A stretch of DNA of 64,000 nt from Oscillospiraceae bacterium (GTDB lineage Bacteria > Bacillota > Clostridia > Oscillospirales > Oscillospiraceae). The notes beneath the pieces are model-generated. The model searched no databases, was not told the DNA's origin, and was given only the letters and a program-made list of their open reading frames with translations. The stretch is taken from positions 1-64,000 of the forward strand of contig JAAWPV010000005.1 of NCBI GenBank assembly GCA_022800215.1, written 5' to 3'. The position numbers and the translations under genes were made by a program. This document shows positions 1 through 7,180 of the stretch, piece by piece. The first letter of the stretch is position 1. Each line of letters starts with the position of its first letter.

Positions 1-1413
1 GGCGCAGGCCATGTGGTGGAGAGCGGCACTGTGGGCCAGCAGATCCGGCTGTACTACCACCAGGATCTTCGGGGGACCGTGGATTACCTGACCAGCCCTG
101 TGAGCCAGAAGGTGGAGAGCTGGACCCACTATAATGAGTGGGGTGAAATCACCCACAACGCCGTCCTCAAGATGGGCCAGAGGGAATTGGATCTGGTAAA
201 GAACTACACCGGCCACGACTTTGACGCCGTGCTGAATATGTACTACGCCAAGGCCAGAATGTATGACGCCGAGAACCGGCGGTTTGTGAGCATTGACCCC
301 ATCTTGGACGGAACCAAGTATGACCTGAAAGACTACACCACCGAGGCTATCAACTTCTCTGCCTATGTGTATGTCCAAGACAATCCGCTTATCTATGTTG
401 ACCCCAATGGCGAAAGTATTATAGTGATTATACTTGTCTCGGCGGCCGTGGGAGGGACAATAAGTGGAGCAGTCGATCTTTATAAACAGACTCATGACCC
501 TAAGAATCCTGATAAAGAGATAGACTGGACACAATTTGGGATCAGTGTTGCCCAAGGTGCTGCCGCAGGAGCTTTGGCCGCTGCTCCTGTCGAAGGCATT
601 GTTGTTGTAGTTGGAAGCGGAGCCATTTCTGCTACTGCATCCGTTGCACAGGATCTACATTCAAATTCCGTTGGAAAAACAGACTATTCTGGAGCAGATA
701 TTGCCCTTCATGCTACGGCCAATGGTGCACTTACAATGGCGGTTACTGGGTATTTCCAATATGATGCTTCCGGCATTACCCCGTTCAATTCGGGGACCAC
801 ATATAATTTGTATGCGGCTCAACATTCTGGATACTTGGATTTTGCTACGAATACAATTACACCTTTAGCCAATGACTACTTAATGCAAGCAGCAACAGAA
901 GGAGCATGGGAAGGCTTTAAGCAAGGGATATTTCAGTCGGTGGATGCGACAATTACAGAGGAAGGGATTAAAGCGGTATATGGGAAAATATCAGATTATT
1001 CCCAAAAGCACCAAGATATAAAATGCTATTATCATGCCTTTGAATGCACAAAGCCGACACAGGTTCTTGAAAAAAGAACATCGCTGACGACATCGACAAA
1101 TCAGTCCTCCAAAGCTGAACAGAGTAGTCCTACATCTGTTCAGCACAACAAAAATGTGTTGCAAACTGTAAAGGGCACTGCAGATTCTCGCTCTGTTACC
1201 ACACAAAACAATACTAACTTCAATACGGCCACATCAAAATCTGCAACTGGGTCCAAGCCGGTGGCCAAGCCGGTGGTGCGCCCTGAAAAAGCGCACACAG
1301 AAAGGCTTGTGTCGTCCCCTACGAAACAGCGTACATCTAACTCCCAGAGCTTCACCAAAAAATTGGCACAGCCAGAATTTGTGTTCCAAAATGGCAAAAA
1401 GCATGTTAAGTAA
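1..1413 (+). CDS. RHS-repeat polymorphic toxin, C-terminal part (5' end outside window)
   Basis: The reading frame is open from base 1, so the gene starts upstream. The first ~130 residues carry the end of an RHS/YD-repeat core: RFVSIDPI, then a region ending NPLIYVDPNGE. This is the conserved junction after which RHS proteins carry a variable toxin tip. The roughly 330 residues that follow are much lower in GC and include Gly/Ala-rich hydrophobic stretches (IIVIILVSAAVGG, AAAGALAAAP) and a Ser/Thr/Lys-rich tail. I recognise no nuclease or other catalytic motif in the tip. By family knowledge, RHS proteins form a shell around a C-terminal toxin used in contact-dependent competition. The downstream small membrane protein is a natural immunity candidate. 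The toxin activity is unknown. Confidence 0.85.
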   Translation, partial: GAGHVVESGTVGQQIRLYYHQDLRGTVDYLTSPVSQKVESWTHYNEWGEITHNAVLKMGQRELDLVKNYTGHDFDAVLNMYYAKARMYDAENRRFVSIDPILDGTKYDLKDYTTEAINFSAYVYVQDNPLIYVDPNGESIIVIILVSAAVGGTISGAVDLYKQTHDPKNPDKEIDWTQFGISVAQGAAAGALAAAPVEGIVVVVGSGAISATASVAQDLHSNSVGKTDYSGADIALHATANGALTMAVTGYFQYDASGITPFNSGTTYNLYAAQHSGYLDFATNTITPLANDYLMQAATEGAWEGFKQGIFQSVDATITEEGIKAVYGKISDYSQKHQDIKCYYHAFECTKPTQVLEKRTSLTTSTNQSSKAEQSSPTSVQHNKNVLQTVKGTADSRSVTTQNNTNFNTATSKSATGSKPVAKPVVRPEKAHTERLVSSPTKQRTSNSQSFTKKLAQPEFVFQNGKKHVK

Positions 1414-1422
1414 CTAAAATTA

Positions 1423-1459
1423 TAGGAGTCGAGGAAGGGATTGCTTTCCTCGACTCCTA
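1423..1459 (+). terminator. Hairpin after the RHS gene
   Basis: Inverted repeat with 14-nt arms (TAGGAGTCGAGGAA and its complement) starting 10 nt after the RHS stop codon. No strong T-run follows, so a processing or stability role is also possible. Confidence 0.5.
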
Positions 1460-1480
1460 CTATGTAGTAACGACAAATGT

Positions 1481-1509
1481 TTTACAGTTTAATCTCTTTG
1501 TGTTATAAT
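1481..1509 (+). promoter_or_regulatory. Sigma-A-type promoter for the putative immunity gene
   Basis: TTTACA, a 17-nt spacer, then TATAAT, 42 nt before the ATG at 1552. It lies between the RHS gene and the small membrane protein gene, so the latter can be expressed independently of the RHS transcript. That fits a constitutively made immunity protein. Confidence 0.7.
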
Positions 1510-1551
1510 TGTCTTGCCAATCCATAGCGTAATGTAATTGGAGGAAATTCT

Positions 1552-2007
1552 ATGTTGCAATTTGTATTAGATACTCTGCCAGCATTCCTTTTCCTGTTTT
1601 TCTTTTTTCAATCTTCTTCATCAGGTAAACGAGCAAATAGTGATTTAGAAATCTCAATCCGCATCCCAAAGATTATGCACAAAATTCTATTTCTGGGGGC
1701 ACCCTGGAAAGTTCGACCATTGCGCTCCGTCATCGTAACATCTTCAAGCTTAATATGTACTATCTCTGTTGTAATTTCGTCCATCTGGACAACATTTTAT
1801 TATGAGGGTATTTCCTCAGACAAACTCATTATATATCGCTTTCATTTGTCTATTATTCTATCTTTTTTCATTGTGTCAGTACTTATAGCATGGGTTGTTA
1901 TTGCACTGCAGATGCGAGGTATACCGCTCTATGGGCGGATACTGATTATTGCACTTATATCCTTTTTATTTGCGTATGTTTTATTGCCTATAATTCATCT
2001 TTTTTGA
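1552..2007 (+). CDS. Small membrane protein, candidate immunity protein for the RHS toxin
   Basis: 151 residues with about four hydrophobic segments: residues ~5-20 (very Phe-rich), ~60-80, ~100-122 and ~128-150. The start at 1552 is preceded by GGAGG seven bases upstream. I recognise no family. The case for immunity is positional: it follows an RHS toxin tip directly on the same strand, has its own consensus promoter and has the low GC typical of swapped toxin/immunity tips. Membrane-embedded immunity proteins are known for pore-forming or membrane-acting tips, which would agree with the hydrophobic stretches in this tip. This is inference, and the protein could equally be unrelated. Confidence 0.6.
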   Translation: MLQFVLDTLPAFLFLFFFFQSSSSGKRANSDLEISIRIPKIMHKILFLGAPWKVRPLRSVIVTSSSLICTISVVISSIWTTFYYEGISSDKLIIYRFHLSIILSFFIVSVLIAWVVIALQMRGIPLYGRILIIALISFLFAYVLLPIIHLF

Positions 2008-2029
2008 TGACATTTTAAGCACCTCAGAA

Positions 2030-2052
2030 CACACGGGGACGGTTCTTTTGTG
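2030..2052 (+). repeat. 23-bp imperfect palindromic repeat, copy A
   Basis: CACA...TGTG-ended unit with core GGGGACGGTTCTTTTG. It is followed by about 35 bp of extra similarity (ccaccaagggcgaggtgcg) also found after the copy at 49374. Other copies: 2098-2120, 2193-2215, 48784-48806 (reverse) and 49374-49395. Confidence 0.85.
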
Positions 2053-2097
2053 CTAACTAACTGCCCCACCAAGGGCGAGGTGCGTTTCAATACGGAA

Positions 2098-2120
2098 GAC
2101 AAGGGGACGGTTCTTCTGTC
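2098..2120 (+). repeat. 23-bp imperfect palindromic repeat, copy B
   Basis: GACA...TGTC-ended variant with core AGGGGACGGTTCTTC. The changed ends are compensatory (CACA/TGTG becomes GACA/TGTC), so the palindrome is preserved between copies. Confidence 0.85.
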
Positions 2121-2138
2121 CTGACAAGCTGACCCACC

Positions 2139-2169
2139 AAGGGAGAGGTGCAATACGCACCTCTCCCTT
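2139..2169 (+). terminator. Rho-independent terminator-like hairpin
   Basis: Arms AAGGGAGAGGTGC and GCACCTCTCCCTT, a 5-nt loop, then CCCTTTT. It is part of the repeat-plus-hairpin unit that recurs at 49374-49447 and ends transcription from the 1552 gene. Confidence 0.65.
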
Positions 2170-2192
2170 CCCTTTTGGCCGCCCTTCAAGAA

Positions 2193-2215
2193 GACAAGGG
2201 GACGATTCTTCTGTC
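2193..2215 (+). repeat. 23-bp imperfect palindromic repeat, copy C
   Basis: Same as copy B except GGACGATTC for GGACGGTTC. Confidence 0.85.
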
Positions 2216-2231
2216 CTGCCCCTAAGAGCAA

Positions 2232-2270
2232 CGAGGGAGGAACGCAATTTGCGTTCCTCCCTCGCCTTTT
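2232..2270. terminator. Strong hairpin, probably bidirectional terminator
   Basis: Near-perfect inverted repeat CGAGGGAGGAACGC / GCGTTCCTCCCTCG followed by CCTTTT on the plus strand. It separates the RHS region from the first minus-strand gene of the mobile element and lies 12 nt after that gene's stop codon. Confidence 0.7.
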
Positions 2271-2275
2271 ATCTT

Positions 2276-2464
2276 TTAGTGCTGATCTTGATATTTACTT
2301 TTTGCCGCTTCACAAAACCGCTTCAGTTCCTCAATCGAATTAAAAGAAAGAGACAACGGCATATCGCTCCGCTCAATCTGCGGACGGCCATTCACGAGGA
2401 TAACCCCCTCTACGGTTCCGCGGCTAACCGTTCTCTCTGCCAAACTCTCTTTTTCTCGCTTCAC
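2276..2464 (-). CDS. Small hypothetical protein at left edge of the ICE
   Basis: 62 residues from a GTG at 2464 preceded by GAGGTG/TGGAG. The frame stays open further upstream to 2584, but those residues overlap a CGGAAA-type hairpin region and a TATACT-like promoter element, so the shorter form is chosen. It is a basic, Glu/Lys-rich N-terminal helix followed by a region with a RSDMPLSLSFNSIEELKRF stretch. I recognise no family. The coding case rests on the start signal and a plausible composition, and it could be spurious. Confidence 0.45.
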   Translation of the reverse strand: MKREKESLAERTVSRGTVEGVILVNGRPQIERSDMPLSLSFNSIEELKRFCEAAKSKYQDQH

Positions 2465-2646
2465 AACTCCACACCTCGCCCGTTTTTGCTCAACGGGTAA
2501 GAGTATACCATACTTAGGCCCCTGTCGGAAACCCCTTTCCGAAAAGTGGCCCCTAAAATTTTTCGCAAAAATGGAGAAATCCATGTTGCACTTTCCCGTT
2601 TTGTGCGTTTCCTATTATATAGAGAACAAAATGGGGAGGCAAAGTT

Positions 2647-2859
2647 ATGAAGTCAAGGGAGCAACTGCGGGAAGAATATGAGGACGCCCTGTTTGCGCTG
2701 ATGATGGACTATGCGGCCCAGGCCGAGGGAGAACGATTGCTGGCGGAAAATGAAGCCCTAAAACATAATCCTGCCGCCCAGGTTCCGGAACACCTTGACC
2801 AGAGGTGCTTGCAAACGATTCAAATGGCCTTTCAGAAAAAGAAGGGGCCACGGCAATAA
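2647..2859 (+). CDS. Small charged hypothetical protein
   Basis: 70 residues, probably all helical, with a highly acidic N-terminal half (LREEYEDALFALMMDYAAQAEGERLLAENEAL) that looks like a short coiled coil and a basic C-terminus ending KKKGPRQ. A good ribosome binding site (GGGGAGG) lies 8 nt before the ATG. It is the first plus-strand gene inside the element and reads towards the XRE regulator 360 nt away, separated by a hairpin. I do not recognise the family. A small regulatory or accessory role in the ICE control region is a guess from position. Confidence 0.65.
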   Translation: MKSREQLREEYEDALFALMMDYAAQAEGERLLAENEALKHNPAAQVPEHLDQRCLQTIQMAFQKKKGPRQ

Positions 2860-2896
2860 GATTTGGTGGAAGATATGACAATCCTTTGAAAAGAAA

Positions 2897-2928
2897 CTGG
2901 AGCATTTGCGTTACTGCAAATGCTCCAG
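2897..2928 (+). terminator. Hairpin downstream of the 70-aa gene
   Basis: CTGGAGCATTTGC and GCAAATGCTCCAG arms around a 6-nt loop, followed by a weak T-rich stretch. The rest of 2930-3221 is AT-rich and holds no gene. It contains a GTTATC/GATAAC inverted repeat near 2958-2976 that could be an operator for the XRE gene. Confidence 0.6.
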
Positions 2929-3221
2929 CCCTGTTTTCTGGCTCGACTATCTTTTGACGTTATCATGTTAAGATAACGGAGACCCGCTTCATGCGGCACC
3001 CACATCAAAGGAGTACACGCAAAGCGCTTTCTAATTTTCGTTGTGTGTGTATAGCGGCCAGATGAACAGCTCTGTTTGCCATAAGCGACAATCAGCCTCT
3101 ATCATTATAGTATTGCACACTAATTTAGTCAATATCTTTCTGGTGCATACAGCCGTCTTTCTCTGAAAAAAGTATAATAACAAAGATGGTAGCTTTCAGA
3201 GGAAGGGAGAGGCGTATCCGC

Positions 3222-3500
3222 ATGAGCAAGGATGTATCGTTCAGGAACCATGACCGTTTTATTCAGCTTGGCATTGCTATTTCCACTCTGCGGAAAATGC
3301 GCGGTCTGTCCCAGGAGAAGTTGGCGGAGCAGGCCGGGATCAGCCGTTCACTCCTGAGTGCGATTGAGGCTCCCAGCATTGCCAAGGCGTTTTCGCTGGA
3401 GGTGTTCTTTGATATCGCCGACGCCTTGGAGGTCGATCCCGCTGATCTCATCAGCGCCTCAGTGTTTCCAGACCGAATTCTCAACAAGAAGAAATCATAG
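3222..3500 (+). CDS. XRE-family helix-turn-helix regulator
   Basis: 92 residues from the ATG at 3222, which has GGGAGAGG about 9 nt upstream. A longer frame starts at 3186 but lacks a ribosome site. Residues ~15-70 form a classical lambda-repressor-type HTH: LRKMRGLSQEKLAEQAGISRS then LLSAIEAP and a C-terminal FDIADALEVDPADLI. This is the common fold of ICE and phage repressors. It lies at the left end of the element and reads opposite to the transfer genes, which suits a repressor of conjugation or excision genes. Its targets are not visible. Confidence 0.85.
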   Translation: MSKDVSFRNHDRFIQLGIAISTLRKMRGLSQEKLAEQAGISRSLLSAIEAPSIAKAFSLEVFFDIADALEVDPADLISASVFPDRILNKKKS

Positions 3501-3593
3501 AATAGAATAGAGGAGAAAAGTCGTCTTTTCTCTGCTATATAGGTCCTTTTCTTATGGGTCCTTCTGGGGGCGTCATGATGGTGCCCTCCCTGC

Positions 3594-3632
3594 GTCCACC
3601 AAGGGGTAAAGCTGCCCCCTGGTGGACTTTTT
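3594..3632 (+). terminator. Rho-independent terminator after the XRE gene
   Basis: GTCCACCA-AGGGG arm, short loop, CCCC-TGGTGGAC arm and TTTTT on the plus strand. A second smaller hairpin (GAGAAAAG/CTTTTCTC, about 3514-3533) precedes it. Together they isolate the regulator from the minus-strand transfer genes. Confidence 0.85.
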
Positions 3633-3642
3633 ATAAGAAAAA

Positions 3643-3903
3643 TCAGGGAGTCAGGATTTGATAGCGGTTGGATGAGCTGCTACCGTTCTCCCGCCAGCGT
3701 GGTTCCCTTGTGAGCCAGCCGGTATGCTCCAGCTCTCGCAGAGCGCGCTGGATAGTGGAGCGGGACAGGCTCAGCTCTCTGGTCATGGTGGACACAGCGG
3801 GCCAGCAGTAGCCCTCCTGATTGGCCCTCTCACGAAGGTACATATAGACCGTTACCGCCCGGTGAGGCAGATTGGCGGCGTAGATGGAGTCAAAATACCC
3901 CAT
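3643..3903 (-). CDS. Winged-helix/HTH protein following virD4
   Basis: 86 residues if started at the second ATG (3903), which has AAGGAGG seven bases upstream. The ATG at 3909 overlaps the virD4 stop codon as ATGA but sits too close to the ribosome site. The sequence reads as a MarR/GntR-like winged helix: AVTVYMYLRERANQEGYCW, then PAVSTMTRELSLSRSTIQRA as recognition helix, then LRELEHTGWLTREPRW as wing. Similar small HTH proteins end the transfer operon in many Firmicutes ICEs, where they resemble the N-terminal domain of replication initiators. It probably binds DNA. A role in replication or operon control is inference. Confidence 0.8.
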   Translation of the reverse strand: MGYFDSIYAANLPHRAVTVYMYLRERANQEGYCWPAVSTMTRELSLSRSTIQRALRELEHTGWLTREPRWRENGSSSSNRYQILTP

Positions 3904-3905
3904 TC

Positions 3906-5711
3906 TCATACCTCCTTAGCGGGACTCTTAGATTTATCTCGCCACCATCGCTTCGCATCGTCCTGTGAGGGGGCTTCGGCCTTGTTAGCAGGAGGTTCAT
4001 TCTCTGCTTCTGGATGCGTGCTTTTGTGTATAGCGTTTTCTAACTCTTTGCGGCTGGCATAGGTTACCATGCGTTGGGCTTTCTCAGAGACTTCGTAAGG
4101 CTTCCCGAAAGTGATTCCCCAGTCCAGAAATAGCCGCAGGGTGACCCGCATGGGGTGCATTCCAGTTTTCATGACAATGAATTGGCCCTTGGGCATGGAT
4201 TTCAATTCATCGGCGGACATAAGGGGACGCTCTGTCATCTGTAGGGTCTGGGACTTGTCCTTTCCTGTGCTGACGCTCCCGCTCATGACAGTGCGGGTCC
4301 CCAGGGCCTTGGACATCTCCTCGGCTGTCTGGGAAGCCGGGGCGAAGCCGCCGAAGATATTGAGCTGACAGTTGTCCACGATGATCTCGCTGCCCTCCTT
4401 GCCGTAGTTCTTCTGGAGTTGCCCGGTGATGGACTGGATAATAGGCACCAGCATGAGACGCCTGGAACGGCTGGCGCTGAACATCAGCTCCAGCGAGTCG
4501 ATGGGTGGGATGGTACCCAACTCGTCACAGTAGAAGACTACCCGGTTTTTGAGCTGACCGCCGTTTTCATCGGCTACAGCGAGGATCTCACGGTAGAGGT
4601 TTTGGAGGAGCAGGGATACGATAGCGTACTTAGTGTTGTCCTCCTCCGGGAGAACGATAAAGATGGCGGACCTCTCGTTGCAGAACTTCTCAGCGTCTAT
4701 TGCTGTGTCAAAACACAGGAGTTGCTCCATTTCCGAATCCAGAAAGGTGTTGAGCCGGGAGAGGACGGTGGAGAGGATGGATGCCATGGCTTGGTCTGCT
4801 GAGTTAAGGGCGGCTCCGGCGAACCACTTGGCCTTATGATTTGCTGGGAGCTTATCCACAAGGATCTGGAATAGATTCTTGCCCTTGACCGGACTGGGCC
4901 CCAGCAGCTCCTGAACCAGCTTGAACACGGATACGATATGCCGTTTGTAACAAGGATTTCCGTTCTCATCGGTATCGGTGATATACTCGGCCAGTAGGAG
5001 GAAGATGGATGTTAAAAGTCCTTCGGCAGAGTCGTAAAAAAATTGGTTTTGCCCGTAGTTAGCTTCACCTCCGGTGTTGATCAAGGTCTTGGCAAGGATC
5101 TTGGCATACTTCTCCGATTTTGCCTTTGCAGCCAGGTTCTTGTGGTCGGCCTTATAGATGTCCATGTACTTGTTGATGAGGTGAAGCAGGTTGTTGCCGT
5201 CTGAGCGGGTGGGGTTGCGGAGATCCAACACAGAAATGTGGTAGCCATAGCAGTCTCTGGCGATTCCTGCGTAGTTGCGGTAAAGATCGCCCTTGGTGTC
5301 AGTACATAGGAAACTCATTCCGCTGGCGCAGGCGTACTCAATATTCGGATAGAGAAAAAAGGCCGTCTTTCCGGCACCGCTGGCAGCAGTGACCATGGCA
5401 TGAACGTCTCCAGTCTCCACCAGGGCCGTGATCTTTCCCTTGGGGCCTTCGCTGCCAACAATGAGTCCTTGGTGGCCGGTGGGACGTTTCTCTCCCTTTC
5501 GCCACAGGGTGGGGGTAAAGGGAACATGGTCATAGCTCTGTGAGATCTCTTGCTTGGTGGCCCAACGAGCTGTGCCGTGCTGTCCGTCACCTACTGTCCG
5601 GGACTTGATATTATTCAGTGTACCTTGCTTGGATATGGCGTAAAGAAGTACCGCCGCCAGCGAAATGCCGGCGGCGGTGGTAAAAATAAGAAAAATCTGG
5701 TGTGGGTCCAT
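3906..5711 (-). CDS. virD4: VirD4/TraG-type conjugative coupling protein
   Basis: 601 residues. One N-terminal membrane segment (~6-26) is followed by a cytosolic ATPase with Walker A SGAGKT (~111-116) and Walker B VVFYCDELGT near residue 395. It belongs to the FtsK/HerA-like coupling proteins that bring the relaxase-DNA complex, and protein substrates, to the type IV secretion channel at the inner face of the membrane. The start at 5711 has AAGGAGG at good spacing. It follows the TOPRIM gene by 14 nt and overlaps the HTH gene, so these are one operon. VirD4 partners normally read C-terminal signals on substrates, which matters for the shared tails on ICE proteins described in the findings. 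Confidence 0.93.
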   Translation of the reverse strand: MDPHQIFLIFTTAAGISLAAVLLYAISKQGTLNNIKSRTVGDGQHGTARWATKQEISQSYDHVPFTPTLWRKGEKRPTGHQGLIVGSEGPKGKITALVETGDVHAMVTAASGAGKTAFFLYPNIEYACASGMSFLCTDTKGDLYRNYAGIARDCYGYHISVLDLRNPTRSDGNNLLHLINKYMDIYKADHKNLAAKAKSEKYAKILAKTLINTGGEANYGQNQFFYDSAEGLLTSIFLLLAEYITDTDENGNPCYKRHIVSVFKLVQELLGPSPVKGKNLFQILVDKLPANHKAKWFAGAALNSADQAMASILSTVLSRLNTFLDSEMEQLLCFDTAIDAEKFCNERSAIFIVLPEEDNTKYAIVSLLLQNLYREILAVADENGGQLKNRVVFYCDELGTIPPIDSLELMFSASRSRRLMLVPIIQSITGQLQKNYGKEGSEIIVDNCQLNIFGGFAPASQTAEEMSKALGTRTVMSGSVSTGKDKSQTLQMTERPLMSADELKSMPKGQFIVMKTGMHPMRVTLRLFLDWGITFGKPYEVSEKAQRMVTYASRKELENAIHKSTHPEAENEPPANKAEAPSQDDAKRWWRDKSKSPAKEV

Positions 5712-5725
5712 ATTGATCCTCCTTC

Positions 5726-7150
5726 TTACATAGCAAGTTCCATGCTGGGCGGAGCCTGAGCCTGCTCTTGTGCCTGCTTCTGCTGCTGGATCAGCTTATC
5801 GGCGGCGTATTTGACAGGAACCATGGCACAGGATGTAGCAAGGTCAAGCCATGCAGACGCCGTCTGCATCTTTTCCTCTGCGGTGTGGCTTCCGGCACTC
5901 CGGGCTACAATATTCCGCAGATCTGCACTGATCTGTCGCAGCCGTCCCTTGAGGATGCTTCTGTTCTTATGCGGTTTGATATTTTGGGTCAGAGATTGAA
6001 CAAGCTGCTCGCCGGAAATTTCCTTGCCAATTTGATGCTGCTCCCGCTTGGCGGCAGCCAGCGCAAGGGCAGAGGCCAGTTCCATGCAGTCCATTGCTTG
6101 AGAGTACCTCCCATGATAAACGTGGTCTTTGTACCGGGTCAGAATGTTGGGAATATTTTTCGCTGCCTGACTCCCATCTGCTCTGGGGATTTTTTCAAGT
6201 ACATGGGAGCAGACCTGATCCCTCACAATAAGCTGAGGATGCTCCTGGGCGGGGATAGCGTCCAGCCCATGGAGGGCCTTCAAGTCCTCGTTCCAGTCTT
6301 TGTGCTGGGACTGGAGCATGATAACCTGAGAATATCCCCGCTCCTGGAGGGTTTCGATGTGCTGTCCGCAGGCTTCGATCCCTGCAGGGTCGTGATCCAG
6401 GCAGAGAGCTACCTTTTTGACCTGTGGATTCTGCTCCAGCACCCACAGCAGGGCATTGTCCGATGTCCCACAGAGGGCTACATAGCTGTGTTTCTGCCAA
6501 TCCTTGGGATACAGAGTAAGGAAGGAGAGCATATCAATGGGAGCTTCAAATACATAAAGGCAGTCGCTGATTCCTGTCCAGTGAAAACTGTACTGAGGCA
6601 GACAACCCTCCACATTGACGCGAAAGGTCTTGCCGGTGCTATTGACACTCCGTTTGTGGGCATGACGAGCAACGCCGTGTTCATCGTTTCCGACAAACAC
6701 GGCGTTGTGGTGTTCGGCATCCTCGTAGATGAGACCTGCCCTTGCAAATTCAGAGAGGACATCCCGGCTGATGAACCGCTGCTGCATCAGGTAGGCATAA
6801 ACCCGCCTCATATCGCTGTGGGCCGGTGGAAGCTGGAAGGGGGGACGAGGCTTTTCCTGTTTCGGTTCGGCTTTCTGAAATGGTTGACCCTTTTCTCCGT
6901 TCAGGAGCATGGACATGGCCTCTGGGTATGAGAGGCTGTAGAAACGTTGAACGAAGGATACCGGGCCGCCGCCCTCTTTGATGGCATGGTCATACCAGCC
7001 GTTGCCCCGGATGGTAACAGAGTGATCGCGCTTGAGGCGTTTTTCCGGGCCGGAGCGGATAAGTTCCTCGCCTTGAGAGAGGAGGAAGTGTTCCAAATCT
7101 ACTTCGCTGGCTCGGAGTTTCTGGTCATTTGTGAAATAAGCAAAGGGCAT
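5726..7150 (-). CDS. TOPRIM-domain protein (DUF3991 type), ICE primase-like
   Basis: 474 residues. The N-terminal half resembles the DUF3991 region that accompanies TOPRIM in plasmid and ICE proteins: NDQKLRASEVDLEHFL, then a SVTIRGNGWYDHAIKEGGGP zinc-finger-like primase stretch lacking the cysteines. A TOPRIM core follows at ~190-290, with ENLY-like VFEAPIDMLS (conserved Glu) and ALCLDHDPAG (DxDxxG-like). The C-terminus is helical and Gln-rich, ending SMELAM. Such proteins are expected to prime or nick during DNA transfer or establishment in the recipient. The start has AGAGGTGAG upstream. It lies between relaxase and virD4, typical for this element class. Confidence 0.85.
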   Translation of the reverse strand: MPFAYFTNDQKLRASEVDLEHFLLSQGEELIRSGPEKRLKRDHSVTIRGNGWYDHAIKEGGGPVSFVQRFYSLSYPEAMSMLLNGEKGQPFQKAEPKQEKPRPPFQLPPAHSDMRRVYAYLMQQRFISRDVLSEFARAGLIYEDAEHHNAVFVGNDEHGVARHAHKRSVNSTGKTFRVNVEGCLPQYSFHWTGISDCLYVFEAPIDMLSFLTLYPKDWQKHSYVALCGTSDNALLWVLEQNPQVKKVALCLDHDPAGIEACGQHIETLQERGYSQVIMLQSQHKDWNEDLKALHGLDAIPAQEHPQLIVRDQVCSHVLEKIPRADGSQAAKNIPNILTRYKDHVYHGRYSQAMDCMELASALALAAAKREQHQIGKEISGEQLVQSLTQNIKPHKNRSILKGRLRQISADLRNIVARSAGSHTAEEKMQTASAWLDLATSCAMVPVKYAADKLIQQQKQAQEQAQAPPSMELAM

Positions 7151-7180
7151 TTTCTCACCTCTTGAATCTTAGTTGCAGGT

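Noticed and set aside
5768..6931. 387-codon plus-strand frame across the TOPRIM gene, and 427 codons at 7487-8770 across the Sel1 repeats
   Set aside because: Antisense shadows of well-supported minus-strand genes; no ribosome sites.
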